Shown piece after piece: positions 1 through 11,189 of a stretch of DNA of 64,000 bases. A program made the position numbers and the translations under genes. Origin of the DNA: Vicugna pacos. Lineage: Eukaryota > Chordata > Mammalia > Artiodactyla > Camelidae. The notes beneath the pieces are model-generated. The model did not search any database and was not told where the DNA came from. It worked only from the letters and a program-made list of their open reading frames with translations. Every line of letters begins with the position of its first letter. Within the stretch, counting starts at the first letter, position 1. The stretch spans positions 92,383,878-92,447,877 of the forward strand of contig NC_133023.1 in assembly GCF_048564905.1 (NCBI RefSeq), in the 5' to 3' direction.

Positions 1-357
1 ATTGTCATCATAATAACTGGTATGCGGAAAATGAGCCCTGCTACTACAATGGACAGTGACAGGAAGAGGGGTGTGTAATCACGAGGGTGGTTAGCAAAGG
101 ACTTTCTGTTGAGGAAACATTTGAGCAGAGAGTGAAATGACCGCAGAGAGCAAGCTATGAGGTGATGTGGGGAAGAGCGGTCCTGGTAGGGGAACTAAGA
201 GATGTAAACTTTCTGAGATGTCTCCCAGGAGACAGGGGAAGCCACAGGAGTCGCGGGAAATGTGAGTTGAAGTTTCAACTTCTAAAAGTAGTGGATTTTG
301 AGGTTTAGAGTTAATTCTACCTGGAGTCAAGAGTGATGGAGGCCCCAAGTAAAGTTT
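1..357. other. Intergenic sequence, nothing recognised
   Basis: Unique-looking intergenic DNA on the far side of the MBNL3 3' end. The reading frames are short, with no family resemblance or splice-site context, so I call no gene. Confidence 0.5.
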
Positions 358-547
358 AAAATAGATGCTAATGGAGGGGGTATAGCTCAAATGGTAGAGT
401 GTGTGCTTAGCATACATGAGGTCCTGGGTTCAATCCCCAGTACCTCCATTAAATAAATAAATAAGAATAAATAAATAAGCCTAATTACCGCCCCCCCAAA
501 TTAAATAAATGAATAAATAAATTACTTAATTAAAAATACATGCTAAT
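358..547 (+). mobile_element. vic-1-type tRNA-Ala-derived SINE with target duplication
   Basis: A tRNA-Ala-like head with box A (TATAGCTCAAATGG), an AGC-type anticodon loop (CTTAGCAT) and box B (GGGTTCAATCC) runs from about 373 to 450. An A/T-rich tail of AAAT units follows to about 532. This arrangement matches the camelid vic-1 SINE family. A near-identical short direct repeat (core ATGCTAAT, 365-372 and 540-547) flanks it and reads as the target-site duplication. A third copy of the same word lies at 742-749, beyond the adjoining L1 piece. The element is non-coding, and box B is better preserved than box A. Confidence 0.88.
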
Positions 548-750
548 TGATAAACAACAGGGTCCTAATGCCTCACACAGGCAACCACATTCAATATCTT
601 ATAATAACCTATAATGAAGAAGAATATGATAAAGAATATACACATGTATAACTGAATCACTGTGCTGTCCACCAGAAACTAACACAACATTGTAAATCAA
701 CTAGACTTCAATTAAAAAATTAAAAAATTAAAAAATAGAATACATGCTAA
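548..750 (+). mobile_element. L1 3'-end fragment (5'-truncated)
   Basis: The sequence matches the 3' UTR of cetartiodactyl L1: a 'gataaacaacagggtcct' start, a 'ttcaatatcttataataacc' block, 'actaacacaacattgtaaat', then an A-rich tail of TTAAAAAA units. The same ATGCTAA word lies on both sides (540 and 742), consistent with a target duplication made by this insertion. It is severely 5'-truncated, with no coding part left. Confidence 0.82.
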
Positions 751-3700
751 AAGGAAAGTAAAAACACCTCACACGATTGTATGAGAATGAGAGGTAAGGT
801 AGGGAAACAGAGCACCTGAGCCCAGGCCTGGCATACAAGCTGCATTTCCTAAGTGGTTACCATTATTAAGTTGAATGCTACTGAAATTTTGTTGGTGGAA
901 GTTTAATCTGATATACTATTTTCTCCCTTTTTCCTCTTGGCAGTACTATTCTGCCCCGCCTATTACATTAATCATTCTTCCTTTAATCCTCACCTCCACC
1001 TGCCACATCTACAGAGGGTTATCAGTCTGTGACCCTTCAGTACTAAAAGAGTATCTGTGGAGATGTAGGGTTTCTCCTCTGCTAACCTGGTTCCCCTGGC
1101 TTACCAAGGCAGCATTTCTTTGATGTGCACCTTCCAGCTGTACCTGTAAGAGATTATCCGCTATGCCTCTGCCCCTTCCCCAATCCCCCAGCTATCTGGA
1201 AGGATGATTGCTTAATCCTTGTACTCCACCATCAGTTAAAGTCAGAAACCTTTGATCTGTCCTGTTCGCTAGATCCTATATCATGCCACATAAAACTCCT
1301 GACAACTACATTTTTATTAAATTTGCTTTCCTGGGTTTTAGTCATAGCATTAAAATTCAATTCCAACATATGACTATTTTTTAAATCTATTATCAGTATG
1401 ATTTTACAGGTACTTAGCAGTAAAAACTGCACTCAACAGCATTATTACAATTTTCCCTTACTTAGAGGATGTATTTGGTTCATGTTTTAAAGTAAAGAAG
1501 GAAAGAAGTAAATAAAATTACAGCCATCAACATTACTGCAATTTTTTCTGTCCTTAAAGTCACCACCAGTCATACGTATAACAACAGATTGCCTGTAAAC
1601 ATATAAAAGCCTTTCTCGGAAAAAGTAGGCTTTTTGTTTCCATCATGGTGAAACCCAGGTCCTTCGACAGGATGATTAACGACAAAGAAGATAGCACAGG
1701 GTGAGAAGATCTACCCTTGTGCACTCTACATCAGCACCCTTTAGACACATGAGCATGACCAGCGGCCTGACTCCTCTTAGCTTCCCAAGATCAAGTGACC
1801 CGGACTACAACTTGCTATTGATGGATAGAGCAGCCCTGGGCTCTGGCAGGAGCAAGTGGGTGATGGAAACTTGCCCACTCGTAATTAATCTCTCATTTTA
1901 CAAAATGATCCTTTTTGGGCTGGAACTTTAATGGGATAGTAGTTTGGTCCAACAGTTTTTATACCTGCTACATTTACTTGCTGGTCTCAGTTCCTATGAC
2001 TCCTGACCAGCTAGCTGTGTATCTGGACCTCATCTAGTTCTCCTTTCTATACAACCTGCAGAGGAGCAAGGGTTATCTGTATGGAGATGGCTAGTTTGGG
2101 GAGTTGGTTTCTGGGTTATCTGTGCTAGAATTGGCATATTCCATATGAAGCAACACAGAGAGCATTAGACAAGGAAATCAGTTAATACTAATGGAAAAGT
2201 CCAGAAGGCCAGTGGCAGTGGGAGACAGCCAGTACGTCCTGGTGGGTCTTTGCTTATAGCCTTGCTGGTAGGTAGATGCGTTGTGTGTGGGTTGATTGGG
2301 TTGGCTTGGCTTATGGTCCCATCTAAAAGCCTTATTACTTCAATTCTGTTTATCTACTGCCTAGCAAATACCCACTCACCAGACTCAACACTGGGACTCC
2401 TTTAGGAGGGCAAAAAGAGGCTTATTTTAATGGAGTCCCTTCTACTGTTTTCTTTCAAGAAAACCCATGACTCAATGTCTTCGTTCTTAACTTCCCCATT
2501 CCTGCCCACCCACATCCCCAAAACTTGTTTCAGTTTCAGTATCCTAAAATAGTAACTTTTTTGGTAAAACAATACCTTGTTTTGAAAGGTTCTATTACAT
2601 TTAAACTCTTAAGGACTTATAAAATATTTCTTTCTACTTCATACTCTTCTCAGAGCAAAAGTGAATCAAAAAGACATAAGCACTCATAAACCCAGGAAAA
2701 AAATTCATCTATTTCCCTTCTGTCCTGTTGGAGGTCCCTAAAAAATGGATTTTGAGAAGGCTTGCCACAAAGCTTCCATAGAATTGACTCTAGATAGAGT
2801 TTTCACTGAGCCGGACTCACAAATACTGAAACGCAAAGGGGTAAATAGATTAGAGTGTTAAAATTTTTTCAAATGTTGTATGTCAGAAAAATAACACATA
2901 GATGTATGTGTGATGTTACTCTGCGAATGAGATGAATGCATTAACTACAAGTACAGACTCATGTCGAGGTAATTAGTATAAATAAGACATGCCTCTCCAT
3001 GGCAATCTAGATTCAGGAACAGTCAGAGGTTTTAAGACAAGTTCAGTGATATTTGGCTCAGAGCCCCACAGATTTTGGTTAATAAACCTTCTCCTTTATC
3101 CTAGGCCTCTCACTTTCCCTTATAACCCAAGGAGCTCTTTCTTGGCATGAACTGCCACTCTGTAGTTTTGCTCTCGCTCTGTTGGTCCCTACCTCTGGGG
3201 TTTCACTTCCAGGGTTCTACTTTACCACTTTCAAAGTTGGAGGACAATCATTATCCTTCATTGATTTCAGATTTCTTGATCAAATACAAATTGTCTAGCA
3301 TTCAGGGACTATAACTTTTAAGCTCCTTCTGTCCAGCCCCCAACCTCCAAGGGTACCTTTCAACTTTATGTTCTTCTTTGAGGAACATTAGACAAGTTCA
3401 TCATGAACCACTTGTGGGGACATTTTAGTGACATCTTTTCATGCTGTTCTGGGAATGTTCCTTCCATCCTCTCTGACCTGGAACCACAATACAGAATGTT
3501 TTGACTCTCTGACCCCACAGTGAGTGATCTCACTTCTAAGGACACCATTCCATTCCTCTTTCAGAGGTTTTATTGAAAAGTCTTTTTGTGAATTGCTCTT
3601 CAGTGTTTAAATTCCCTTCCCTATTTCTGCCAGGGGACCACTTGTAAATTAAAGTCCACTGGCTGTCCCTAATATCCTCAAGTTTCTAATGTAGATTTCA

Positions 3701-3790
3701 AATTGCAGTAGTCTCCCCAAGCCAACCCATGACACTTTTATAGTCTTCATGCAGCCTGCACCCAATATCTCCCCTTTTAAATGGTATCCT
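751..3790. other. Intergenic, no gene recognised
   Basis: About 3 kb of AT-rich unique sequence. I see only short frames with no recognisable protein motif, no tRNA or snRNA, and no clear interspersed repeat. Old, heavily diverged repeats may be present below what I can recognise by eye. Confidence 0.45.
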
Positions 3791-3799
3791 TTCTTTAAC

Positions 3800-3878
3800 T
3801 TCAATATCTACTCTGATCTCAGCATCTTGGCATGAAGTAGGTACTCAAATATTTACTGAATGAATCAATCAATGATGA
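3800..3878 (+). mobile_element. Short L2/MIR-type 3' end
   Basis: The run 'catgaagtaggtactcaaat' followed by 'atttactgaatgaatcaatc' has the shape of the common 3' terminus shared by MIR and L2 elements (GTAGGTGCTCAATAAATATT then GAATGAA repeats). Only the last ~80 bp are recognisable. Confidence 0.55.
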
Positions 3879-5590
3879 AATGATGCAAGGAAGGGATGAC
3901 TGAAACAGATTTCCAGATGCCAAGCAGTACCGAACAGGCACTAGAAGTGAACCAAGACAAAGGTTCACTTTGGGGTTCATCCTTCCCTATCTTTGTTTTT
4001 ATTTTTTAAACCATGGTAGAGGTACCCCTAATAGAGTCCTAGTTTAGAGGTTCGCTCTACCCTGCCGAGGTAGCAGTAGCTGTTTCAATGTTGGCAGTGG
4101 TTTTTTTTTTTATAAATTAAAAGGTTTTCCTGATTCAAAATCATTAGCCACTCCTTCAGTCTTGAATTTGGCTCCTACATTCAAGATAGCCACAGACTAT
4201 GACTCACATGCTCCACCCATGGTTTGCTGTGCCAAGTCTAAGGGACCAAGATCTTAGATTAAAAATATGGCACAAGACAATTACAGCAAGGTCAGTTTCA
4301 CTCTGTGTGCTGATCCCATACCTTGATTCTTTTACCATCTATTCATAAAAGCTGAAGAAAAACAAAAAGATATTAATGATCTGAGCCTACTTTCCTGAGG
4401 GTCAGGGGGATGTGGACTTCTTACTTTTCTACTGTTTTGACTTCTCCCAGACATACCATAGCTTTTGATACACCAGGGGTAAATCCTGATTGCTGATGCA
4501 TCCAACATTATCATAATAACAACATAACAGCAGGTTTTCCCCAGAATTACTTGCCCTGTATATTTGAGTAATGCCTTCTCGATACCTATTAGCTCCTTTA
4601 AAAAAAAAAAACCAAACAGAACTCTCAAGGCAGCTTCCCCTGCAGCTTCAGGGTAGCCATATTTCAGAGTTCAGCCAGTTAAATGTAAACAGAAGTCTAG
4701 TAGATAAGGCTACCAGGAAAGCTGTTTTCCTTCTAAGAAGATAGAGATTCAGCTATCGTACACAGTTTTGCCTTTGTTCTTTCCCCATTTCCTTGTCTGG
4801 AACATGGATGCAGTGCCCAGAGCTACAATAGCTATCGTGAAGCCATAGGAGAGAAAAGACAAACAGTAAGAATAACAGAAGAGGGAATTCAGAGTCAGGA
4901 CAACTCTTGAGCAATTAACCCAGTCCTGGGATGCCAACCGCCAAACTCCCTGTTTGCAGCCAAACAGTCCTAAGTGATGTCTCTCTCTAACTCTGCGAGC
5001 CAAAGGCCCTTCTCAGGGCCTGTCTGTGCCGTGCAAAGCTCTCATCTTCTCTCACCACCAAGAAGGGCCCTGTCAAGGGCTCTTGTGGCTGTCTCGGCTA
5101 CTTTGGCTGTCCCTCTTTCCACTCCACTTCATCTGCAGGTAGTTTTGTTTTCCGCTGAAAGAGGTCTGGAGGCCGGCCTTCTCATTCCACAGGGGGTGCT
5201 TCCACGGAGGTTGCGGGAACACGATCTCAACCTCACAGGCAGACTACTGTTATCCACGGCAAAAGTGGAAAAGCGGTGACTTGAAGGGGAAGATGATGGC
5301 TCCAGAAATATTTTGTGTGGGCCTGCTCAGTGTTTTAAGGCATTTGAACCCATTGCTAATCATTCAAAATCAGAATGTTTTTCATAATTTCTGGATTTCT
5401 TGCATCTCAGGCAAACTCCAAAGAACTGAGTACACTGGGCCCTCACGGCAACAACTGGCGACAGTCACAGCTTCTCCATTTAGAAGGGAGTATGCACTCA
5501 CTACATACCACAGTCCCCAGCACTCTTCCACGTGGCCCGCTGTCTGCTGACTGAGCTCCCACAGCTGGTGGCAGGGGCTCGGGTGGAGGA
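3879..5590. other. Intergenic, no gene recognised
   Basis: Unique sequence with homopolymer runs (T at 4101-4111, A at 4600-4611). The stretch 4970-5280 is relatively GC-rich for this window and has an open frame of about 100 codons, but no start context, splice sites or homology that I recognise. Confidence 0.4.
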
Positions 5591-5599
5591 TGTCCACAC

Positions 5600-5690
5600 G
5601 GCTGTGTCTTCAACAGTGGCTGTACCAATTTGTCAAAGCTCATCAAACTGTATACACTTAAAGTGTGTGCATTTTATTATCTTTTGTCTG
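5600..5690 (+). mobile_element. Possible L1 3' UTR scrap
   Basis: A short block, 'aaagctcatcaaactgtata' then 'cacttaaagtgtgtgcattt', resembles the conserved 3' UTR end of L1M elements. It is too short to classify further. Confidence 0.45.
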
Positions 5691-5989
5691 GAAAAGTTGG
5701 AATGTTGAATAGATTAGATGGTAAGCATGTATGTCAAGCTAAGTAAACAACTTATGTATAAAATATTAATTATGCCTAACTTATTGGCCTGAAAAAGGAC
5801 AAAAATAAAATATTGGACCAAATGGCCTATTGTTGGCAGGGATTAGAGGAGGGTTGTTTGGAGTTAAACATGGTTCTGGAGGGAGGGAGATTAAGGTATT
5901 ATTTCTAACTTTAGGCTGTGTTATGAGAGAAAATTGTACTGATAACCACTTAAAGAATATTTTTGATATATAAATTCCAAACTATTACA

Positions 5990-6900
5990 GGAAAAGAGAA
6001 TAAAATATGAAAAAGAATAAAATATAATAATTGTACCACAACAATCAGGAGAGAGAGAGAAGTATAGAAAAAGTAGTTTGAATAGAAATAAAACAGTAAG
6101 ATGGCACAGACGAGTCCAAATATATATAATCTCAATAAATAAGCATTTCTAGAAAGGGTTGAAACAATAGGTTATCAAAAGATATACCAGAGAGGGGAAA
6201 AAAAAAGATGTACCAGCAGAAAAATGAAAGCTAAGATAACAATATTAATAAAAGATAAAAAAAAGACTAAGACAAAAAGCATTATTGAGGCTAGAGATGG
6301 TCACCACAAAATAAAAGGCTAAACTCACCAGAAATGTATATCAATTCTAAACTTGTCTGCATATTTATAGCCTTGAAAACTCAGCAATGGAGGAATAGAG
6401 AAACAAATAAACAAAAAAATAGCAAAATGGCAGATATAAGGCCTACCTTAGCAGTAATTATATTAAATGTAAATAGACTAAGCACACCAAACACACAATA
6501 GAAATTAGCAGAATAGATTTTTTTAAATGATCCAACTATATACGGTCTATGAAAAACACACATGTTAATATCAAAGACATAAACAGTAAAAGGCTAGATC
6601 AGTGACCTAAATGTAAGAGCTAGAATTATAAAACTTCAATGAGAACATCAGAATCAATCTTTGTGACCATGGTTAAGCAATAGATTCTTACAGATAACAC
6701 CAAAAGCACAACGTCAAAAGAGAAGAAAGAATTAAACTAGAATTTATCAAAACGTTTACCATTTTTGCTTCACATGATACCATTGATGGAGTGAAAGTTA
6801 ACCCACACAATGAGGGAAAATATTTGCAAATTATATATCTGATAAGACTTGTAGCCAGAATACATAAACAATTCTTACAATTCAACATTCAAAGCAAATA
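5990..6900 (+). mobile_element. Old L1 ORF2 fragments, internally deleted
   Basis: Two ORF2 regions are recognisable in sense. Around 6425-6560 is the early ORF2 region (block 'ggcagatataaggcctacct' followed by a 'ttaaatgtaaatagactaag' word). Around 6625-6890 is the late region ('atctttgtgaccatggttaa', then 'gggaaaatatttgcaaatta'). The middle of ORF2, including most of the reverse transcriptase, is missing between them. Many frame breaks show it is long dead. The A-rich lead-in at 5990-6300 is probably part of the same element. Confidence 0.72.
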
Positions 6901-6904
6901 AATC

Positions 6905-8935
6905 AGTGCTAAACTTTTGGTTTCTGGTTTCCCGTGTAAGGAAATTGAAAATCACTGCTCCATCCTAACAACTGGTAAAAAGTCGAACAGACTGAAAAGT
7001 TAACAACTCTTCTTGGATACATAAGAGAAGTGTGGACACAGGACAAACCTCTGCCCCCAAGATTGGAGAGACAGACAGGCAAATACAGGGAGTCACGGTT
7101 GACTAGAGTAGAGACTCACAATTGGGGGCGGCCACAGGAACCAGTGCCATGGCAGGAAAATCCAAACTGTAATTGACAAATGCTGGAGGCTCAATGCAGA
7201 CAGGATGGACAGTTAAAACTCCAAGAGTGCCCAGTCATAGAGGGGACCCAATGCTTTTGTGAGTTTTACATCCAGGAACTCAACCAGGTTCTCACAGTAA
7301 ATGTTGAAGAAAATTTCTGTAAAAAATTAATAAACAGAAACTTCAATTAAAGTCAGGAGACCAGGAGGGGGAGTTCTCATATCCTGTGATGATAGCAGAG
7401 CCCAACAGGAAGAAGAAAGACTCCTCTTCTTTCTTGCCAAGGACTTAGCCAATGAAAATCCATGGACTCTTTGTTTATTATAGCCTTCCAAACTTCCCTT
7501 TTCCTCTCTGTAAAAGAGTTCTCCTTCCCTTGCCACGTGGGACTTGCTTTGCCATAGTTGCAGACTTCCGAATTGCAAGTCTCTGCTGATACCAAACCAA
7601 CCTATCTTCACTGGAGATCTCTGGCAGTCTGTTTCAGGTCAACAATTCCCATGTGCTTCTGGCAAGAGGAGAGGAAAAGAAACCGTTAGACATTCTGTTT
7701 TTCTTAACAAGGCCTGCCCTTGGGGGAAACTAGTTAACAAGAGCTTAACCTGCTGGAGTATGATCAGCGTCTAACTGAGAAGGGGAATAGCAAACTACAG
7801 CCCCCTCCAACCAACATGTCCCACTAAGTGGGGGTAGGGAGGTACTCAGAAGCACTTGTGAAGTTCACAGTCCTGAAGTATCGGTTCCTTAAAGAATGAG
7901 AACCAATCGTAAGACTATAGGATGCCCCCCTCCCCTCACACCTCACCACATTGCTGAAGGCCTGTTTACCACAGGTTCTTTTACCTGGTACGTCACGTCG
8001 GAATATTTTTTTTAATTACAAAGCATACCAAAAGGCCAAGCACACAATTTGAAGAGACAGAGCAAGCATCAGAACCAGACATGGCAGGGATGTTGGAGTT
8101 ATCAGACCAGGAAGTTAAAACAACAATGAATAATATGCTAAGGACTCTGATAGACAAAGTAGGCAGCGGGCAAGAACAGATGGGCAATGTAAACGAAGAG
8201 ACGGAAATCCTAAGAAAGAAGCAAAAAGAAATGCTGGAGATGAAAAAGTGAAATCAAGAATGGCTTTGGTGGGCTTATTAGTAGACCAGACACTGCTGAG
8301 GAAAGAATCTTGGAGCTTGAGGGTATCTCAGAAGAAACTTCCAAAATCTAAGAGAACAAAGACTGAAAGAAAAAAAAAACAGAATAGAATATCCAAAAAC
8401 TGTGGGGCAACTACAAAAGCTATAACATATGTGTAATGGGCATACCAGAAGGAGACAAAAGAGAGAAAGGAATAAAAAATATTTGAAAGAATAATAATTA
8501 AAAATTTCTCCAATTTAATGTCAGACACCAGACTTCAGATCCAGGAAGCTTCAAAAAGACTAAGCAGAATGACCCAGAAAAGACGCCTAGGCACATCATA
8601 ATCAATCTACAGGAAATCAAAGAGAAAGAAAAAACTGAAAGAATTCAGAGGGAAAAAACCATCTTGTTTATAGAAGAGCAAAGATAATTATGTCTGACGG
8701 CTGTTCAGAAACCATACAAATAAGAAGAGAGTAGAGTGAAATATTATAGTGTTGAGAGGAAAAAAATCAACCTAGAATTCTATGCCCTGTGAAATTATAC
8801 TTCAGAAGTGAAGGAGAAATAAATACCTCCTCAGACAAACAAAAACTGAGGGAATGTTGCCAGTAGATATGCCTTGTAAGAAATTTTAAAAGTTCTTTAA
8901 AGAAGAAAAACAATATAATTTATCAAATTATATCA
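6905..8935 (+). mobile_element. HAL1-type half-L1 (5' region plus ORF1-like), decayed
   Basis: HAL1 elements are L1 relatives with an ORF1-like gene and no full ORF2. The 5' part (6905-8010) holds 'cagtgccatggcaggaaaat' and 'cttgtgaagttcacagtcct' blocks. The ORF1-like part starts near 8030 with 'gcatcagaaccagacatggc' and runs through a coiled-coil-like, lysine- and glutamate-rich stretch to about 8660. It ends with the typical 'caacctagaattctatgccc' and 'ctcctcagacaaacaaaaac' segments before 8930. The frame is broken many times. A separate LTR sits inside it at 7318-7644. Confidence 0.68.
7318..7644 (+). mobile_element. Solo LTR-like fossil (ERV1-like) inside HAL1
   Basis: A 327-bp block starts with TG and ends with CA. 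It carries a promoter-like CTGTAAAAGAG motif near 7508 where LTRs of this type have a TATA box, followed by a pyrimidine-rich R/U5-like part ending in 'ctgtttcaggtcaaca'. The flanks give a nearly matching 5-bp pair (ATTTC and ATTCC), as expected for a target duplication. No internal viral sequence is present, so this reads as a solo LTR. The family is not certain. The insertion must postdate the HAL1 it interrupts. Confidence 0.5.
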
Positions 8936-8969
8936 AATAATATATATATCAAATAATAGAGACACCAGA

Positions 8970-9455
8970 AACAGAAACATAGGATCTTGGTATATTACAG
9001 AGGCATTTATTAAAATCACTGGGTAAGAAAGATATAGTTGTTCAACAAATAGAACTAGTGCAACTGGTTATCTATATGGAAAATGAAATAAAACCATCAC
9101 TTCACACCCTACAGCTACATAAATTCCATATGGATTAAGGACTGAAATGTGAAATAACTCAGATTGAAAAGGATGAAACAAAACTGTTTTTATTTGCAAA
9201 TCATATGATTTTTACATAGAAAACCAAAAAGAATATGTGAAAATTATTACAAATAATAACAGAGTTTAGCATATGGCTGACAATATGAGCAACATATAAA
9301 TTTAACTGCGTTTATATATTATAGCAACAAACAGAAAACATAATTTCTTTAAAAAGATACCATTTGTAATAGCTAGAAAACCATTAAGGTATTTAGGAAT
9401 AAGTATAAGCATGTGTCAATTTAAATATAGGATAAAATACGGAGAAACAGTTTGA
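8970..9455 (+). mobile_element. L1 ORF2 fragments, rearranged and old
   Basis: Short, diverged ORF2 blocks in sense: 'caccagaaacagaaacatag', a 'ttgttcaacaaatagaacta' segment, then from about 9157 'aaaaggatgaaacaaaactg' (the coding region before the YxDD box) and a 'ccatttgtaatagctagaaa' segment. The blocks come from distinct parts of ORF2 and are not in element order, so several deletions or separate insertions are likely. Confidence 0.62.
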
Positions 9456-9559
9456 TGGGCTGAAGTTGGGATCAGAAGATGGGAATAGTGATGACTTGAA
9501 TATTCTGTATTATGAATGATTTTCACTAACATTGATTAAAGGCTTATTGCATGCCTTTA

Positions 9560-9805
9560 TTTTTATGTGCCCATATTTGCTATATGCCTTTGTTATAAGA
9601 ACACAATATTCTTAGCACTTTCATGTGTTACCACATTTAATTCTCATAAATAACTCATGAAGTCAGTATAATTGTGTTCCCCATTACAGGGGAGAAACTG
9701 AAGTTCAGGAAAGTTAAGCATCTTACCCATTTGAGTCATATTGAAAGCCCAGACCTATCTGATTTCAGAGATGTACTTTTCACCAAATGCTACACTGCAT
9801 TTCTG
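9560..9805 (-). mobile_element. MIR SINE, antisense
   Basis: Reading the plus strand, 'ttaattctcataaataactc', 'ccccattacaggggagaaac' and 'gttaagcatcttacccattt' follow the order of the complement of the MIR consensus (core and tRNA-related parts). It is about 245 bp long and moderately diverged, consistent with a pre-placental insertion. Confidence 0.75.
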
Positions 9806-9959
9806 TAAATTTAGATTTTTTTTTACAACGAACATGTATTATTTTTGTAAGTAGAAAAACAATACATGTAAGGGTCAAGGTCTGTAGTGAACATAATACC
9901 TCTCTGATTACCCAACAGCACTGTTTTAGGAACTATCCCCACCCTAACTACCTTATATA

Positions 9960-10420
9960 GGTTGCTTTCACAAATGATACATTTCTCTCGTGGACGCACA
10001 GATGGATTTGGTACCCAGACTAGGCCAATCTTTCTACTGAATTCCCATAGACACAGTGGTTTCTACAGAGAACAGCTCATGCACCAAGCAGACTCATACA
10101 CAAGATTTTCTCTGATTATTCTAGGGGAGAGGTCTATGTACATTTTTAATTTTGAGTCGTAAAAATAAAGCCTGAGAACTGCCAACAACCATCTTTTATG
10201 CCAAATGGAGCGAGCCCAGCTAAGAAATAAGCAGCATGTAGAGAGGCACAGAGCTAGGAAATGAAAAGAGAACCCAGATGGCATTGTTGAGCCCCTGGGT
10301 CTAGCTCTGCCAGATCTCCCCTTGGACTTTATAGTTGTGTGATCCAATACATCTTTTGTTGCTTGAGCTATTTTGACATTGGTTTCCATTGCCTGTATCC
10401 GAAAGAGTCCTGACTAAAGC
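9960..10420 (+). mobile_element. Old LTR-like fossil (ERVL/MaLR-type)
   Basis: The 3' part has 'gagcccctgggtctagctct', then 'ccttggactttatagttgtg' and a terminus 'ccgaaagagtcctgactaa'. This is the layout of a common ancient mammalian LTR that ends near CTGACTAATACA. A second copy of the same family lies at 22235-22600. There is no internal viral region. The exact subfamily is unresolved. Confidence 0.5.
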
Positions 10421-11185
10421 AAAATTGGAAACAGAACTGGTGTCCAGAAAGTGACAGACCAACAATGTAAAATTTGTTGCATTGAAATGGGAAGTTGGGC
10501 AAGAGGATCCCTTCATCTCCAGCTAGAAAGATGGTAATCTTCATTATGAATTTGCAAGCCATCTGGTTAAACTGGTTTTATTGAATCTTGTAGATCATTT
10601 CATGTACCTATTGGTCTAGAGCTTTGAAAAGATCGATGCTGAGGTGGTTGCTCCTTTTTATAGCTTTAGTCCATGGTGACCTATGTGTAAGTAGAAAGGA
10701 AAGAGCATAAAATTTTCTTAGATGAGGCCATATCCTCCTTCTGCCAAAAATATTAGATGGCTGAGAGCCATTGTAGATATTTAAGCCTATTTAGAGAGAG
10801 AAAGAAGTAGGAAGTCTGGAAACAGTGATAAATCAGATGGTGACCAGGTGAGCCTAAGAAGAGGGACACTTGATTCATTAGCTCCATCCCCAAAATACTT
10901 ACTGACCTATATTACCTTCCTGAAACAATTTAATAATTACCATCCATTGGAATACAGCCTGGGAACAAGGAATAAATTATCCCTACCTCTACTCCAGCCC
11001 ATTTGTCAGAGAGAGGGACTCTGTTTCAAAGAGACAGATATCCTCAAATGGGAGTTGGCCCAGATTTAAGGACCATGATTTAGTATTATCTCTTGCTTTG
11101 GTTACTAGCCAGCTGATTCAAATTACACGTCCTCCAGCAGCTGTCTAAACACATACATACATTCTGTATTACTAGATACATACAC
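10421..11185. other. Intergenic, no gene recognised
   Basis: Unique-looking sequence. I see no repeat, RNA gene or coding exon with support. Confidence 0.4.
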
Positions 11186-11189
11186 ATTT

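Noticed and set aside
373-450. tRNA-Ala-like gene with AGC anticodon loop
   Set aside because: It is the head of a vic-1 SINE: it continues into the SINE body and A-rich tail, has a target duplication, and sister copies occur at 35.4, 51.9 and 61.1 kb.
4974-5279. GC-richer 101-codon frame as a possible exon
   Set aside because: No acceptor/donor pair in a consistent phase, no homology known to me, and an overlapping antisense frame is as long.
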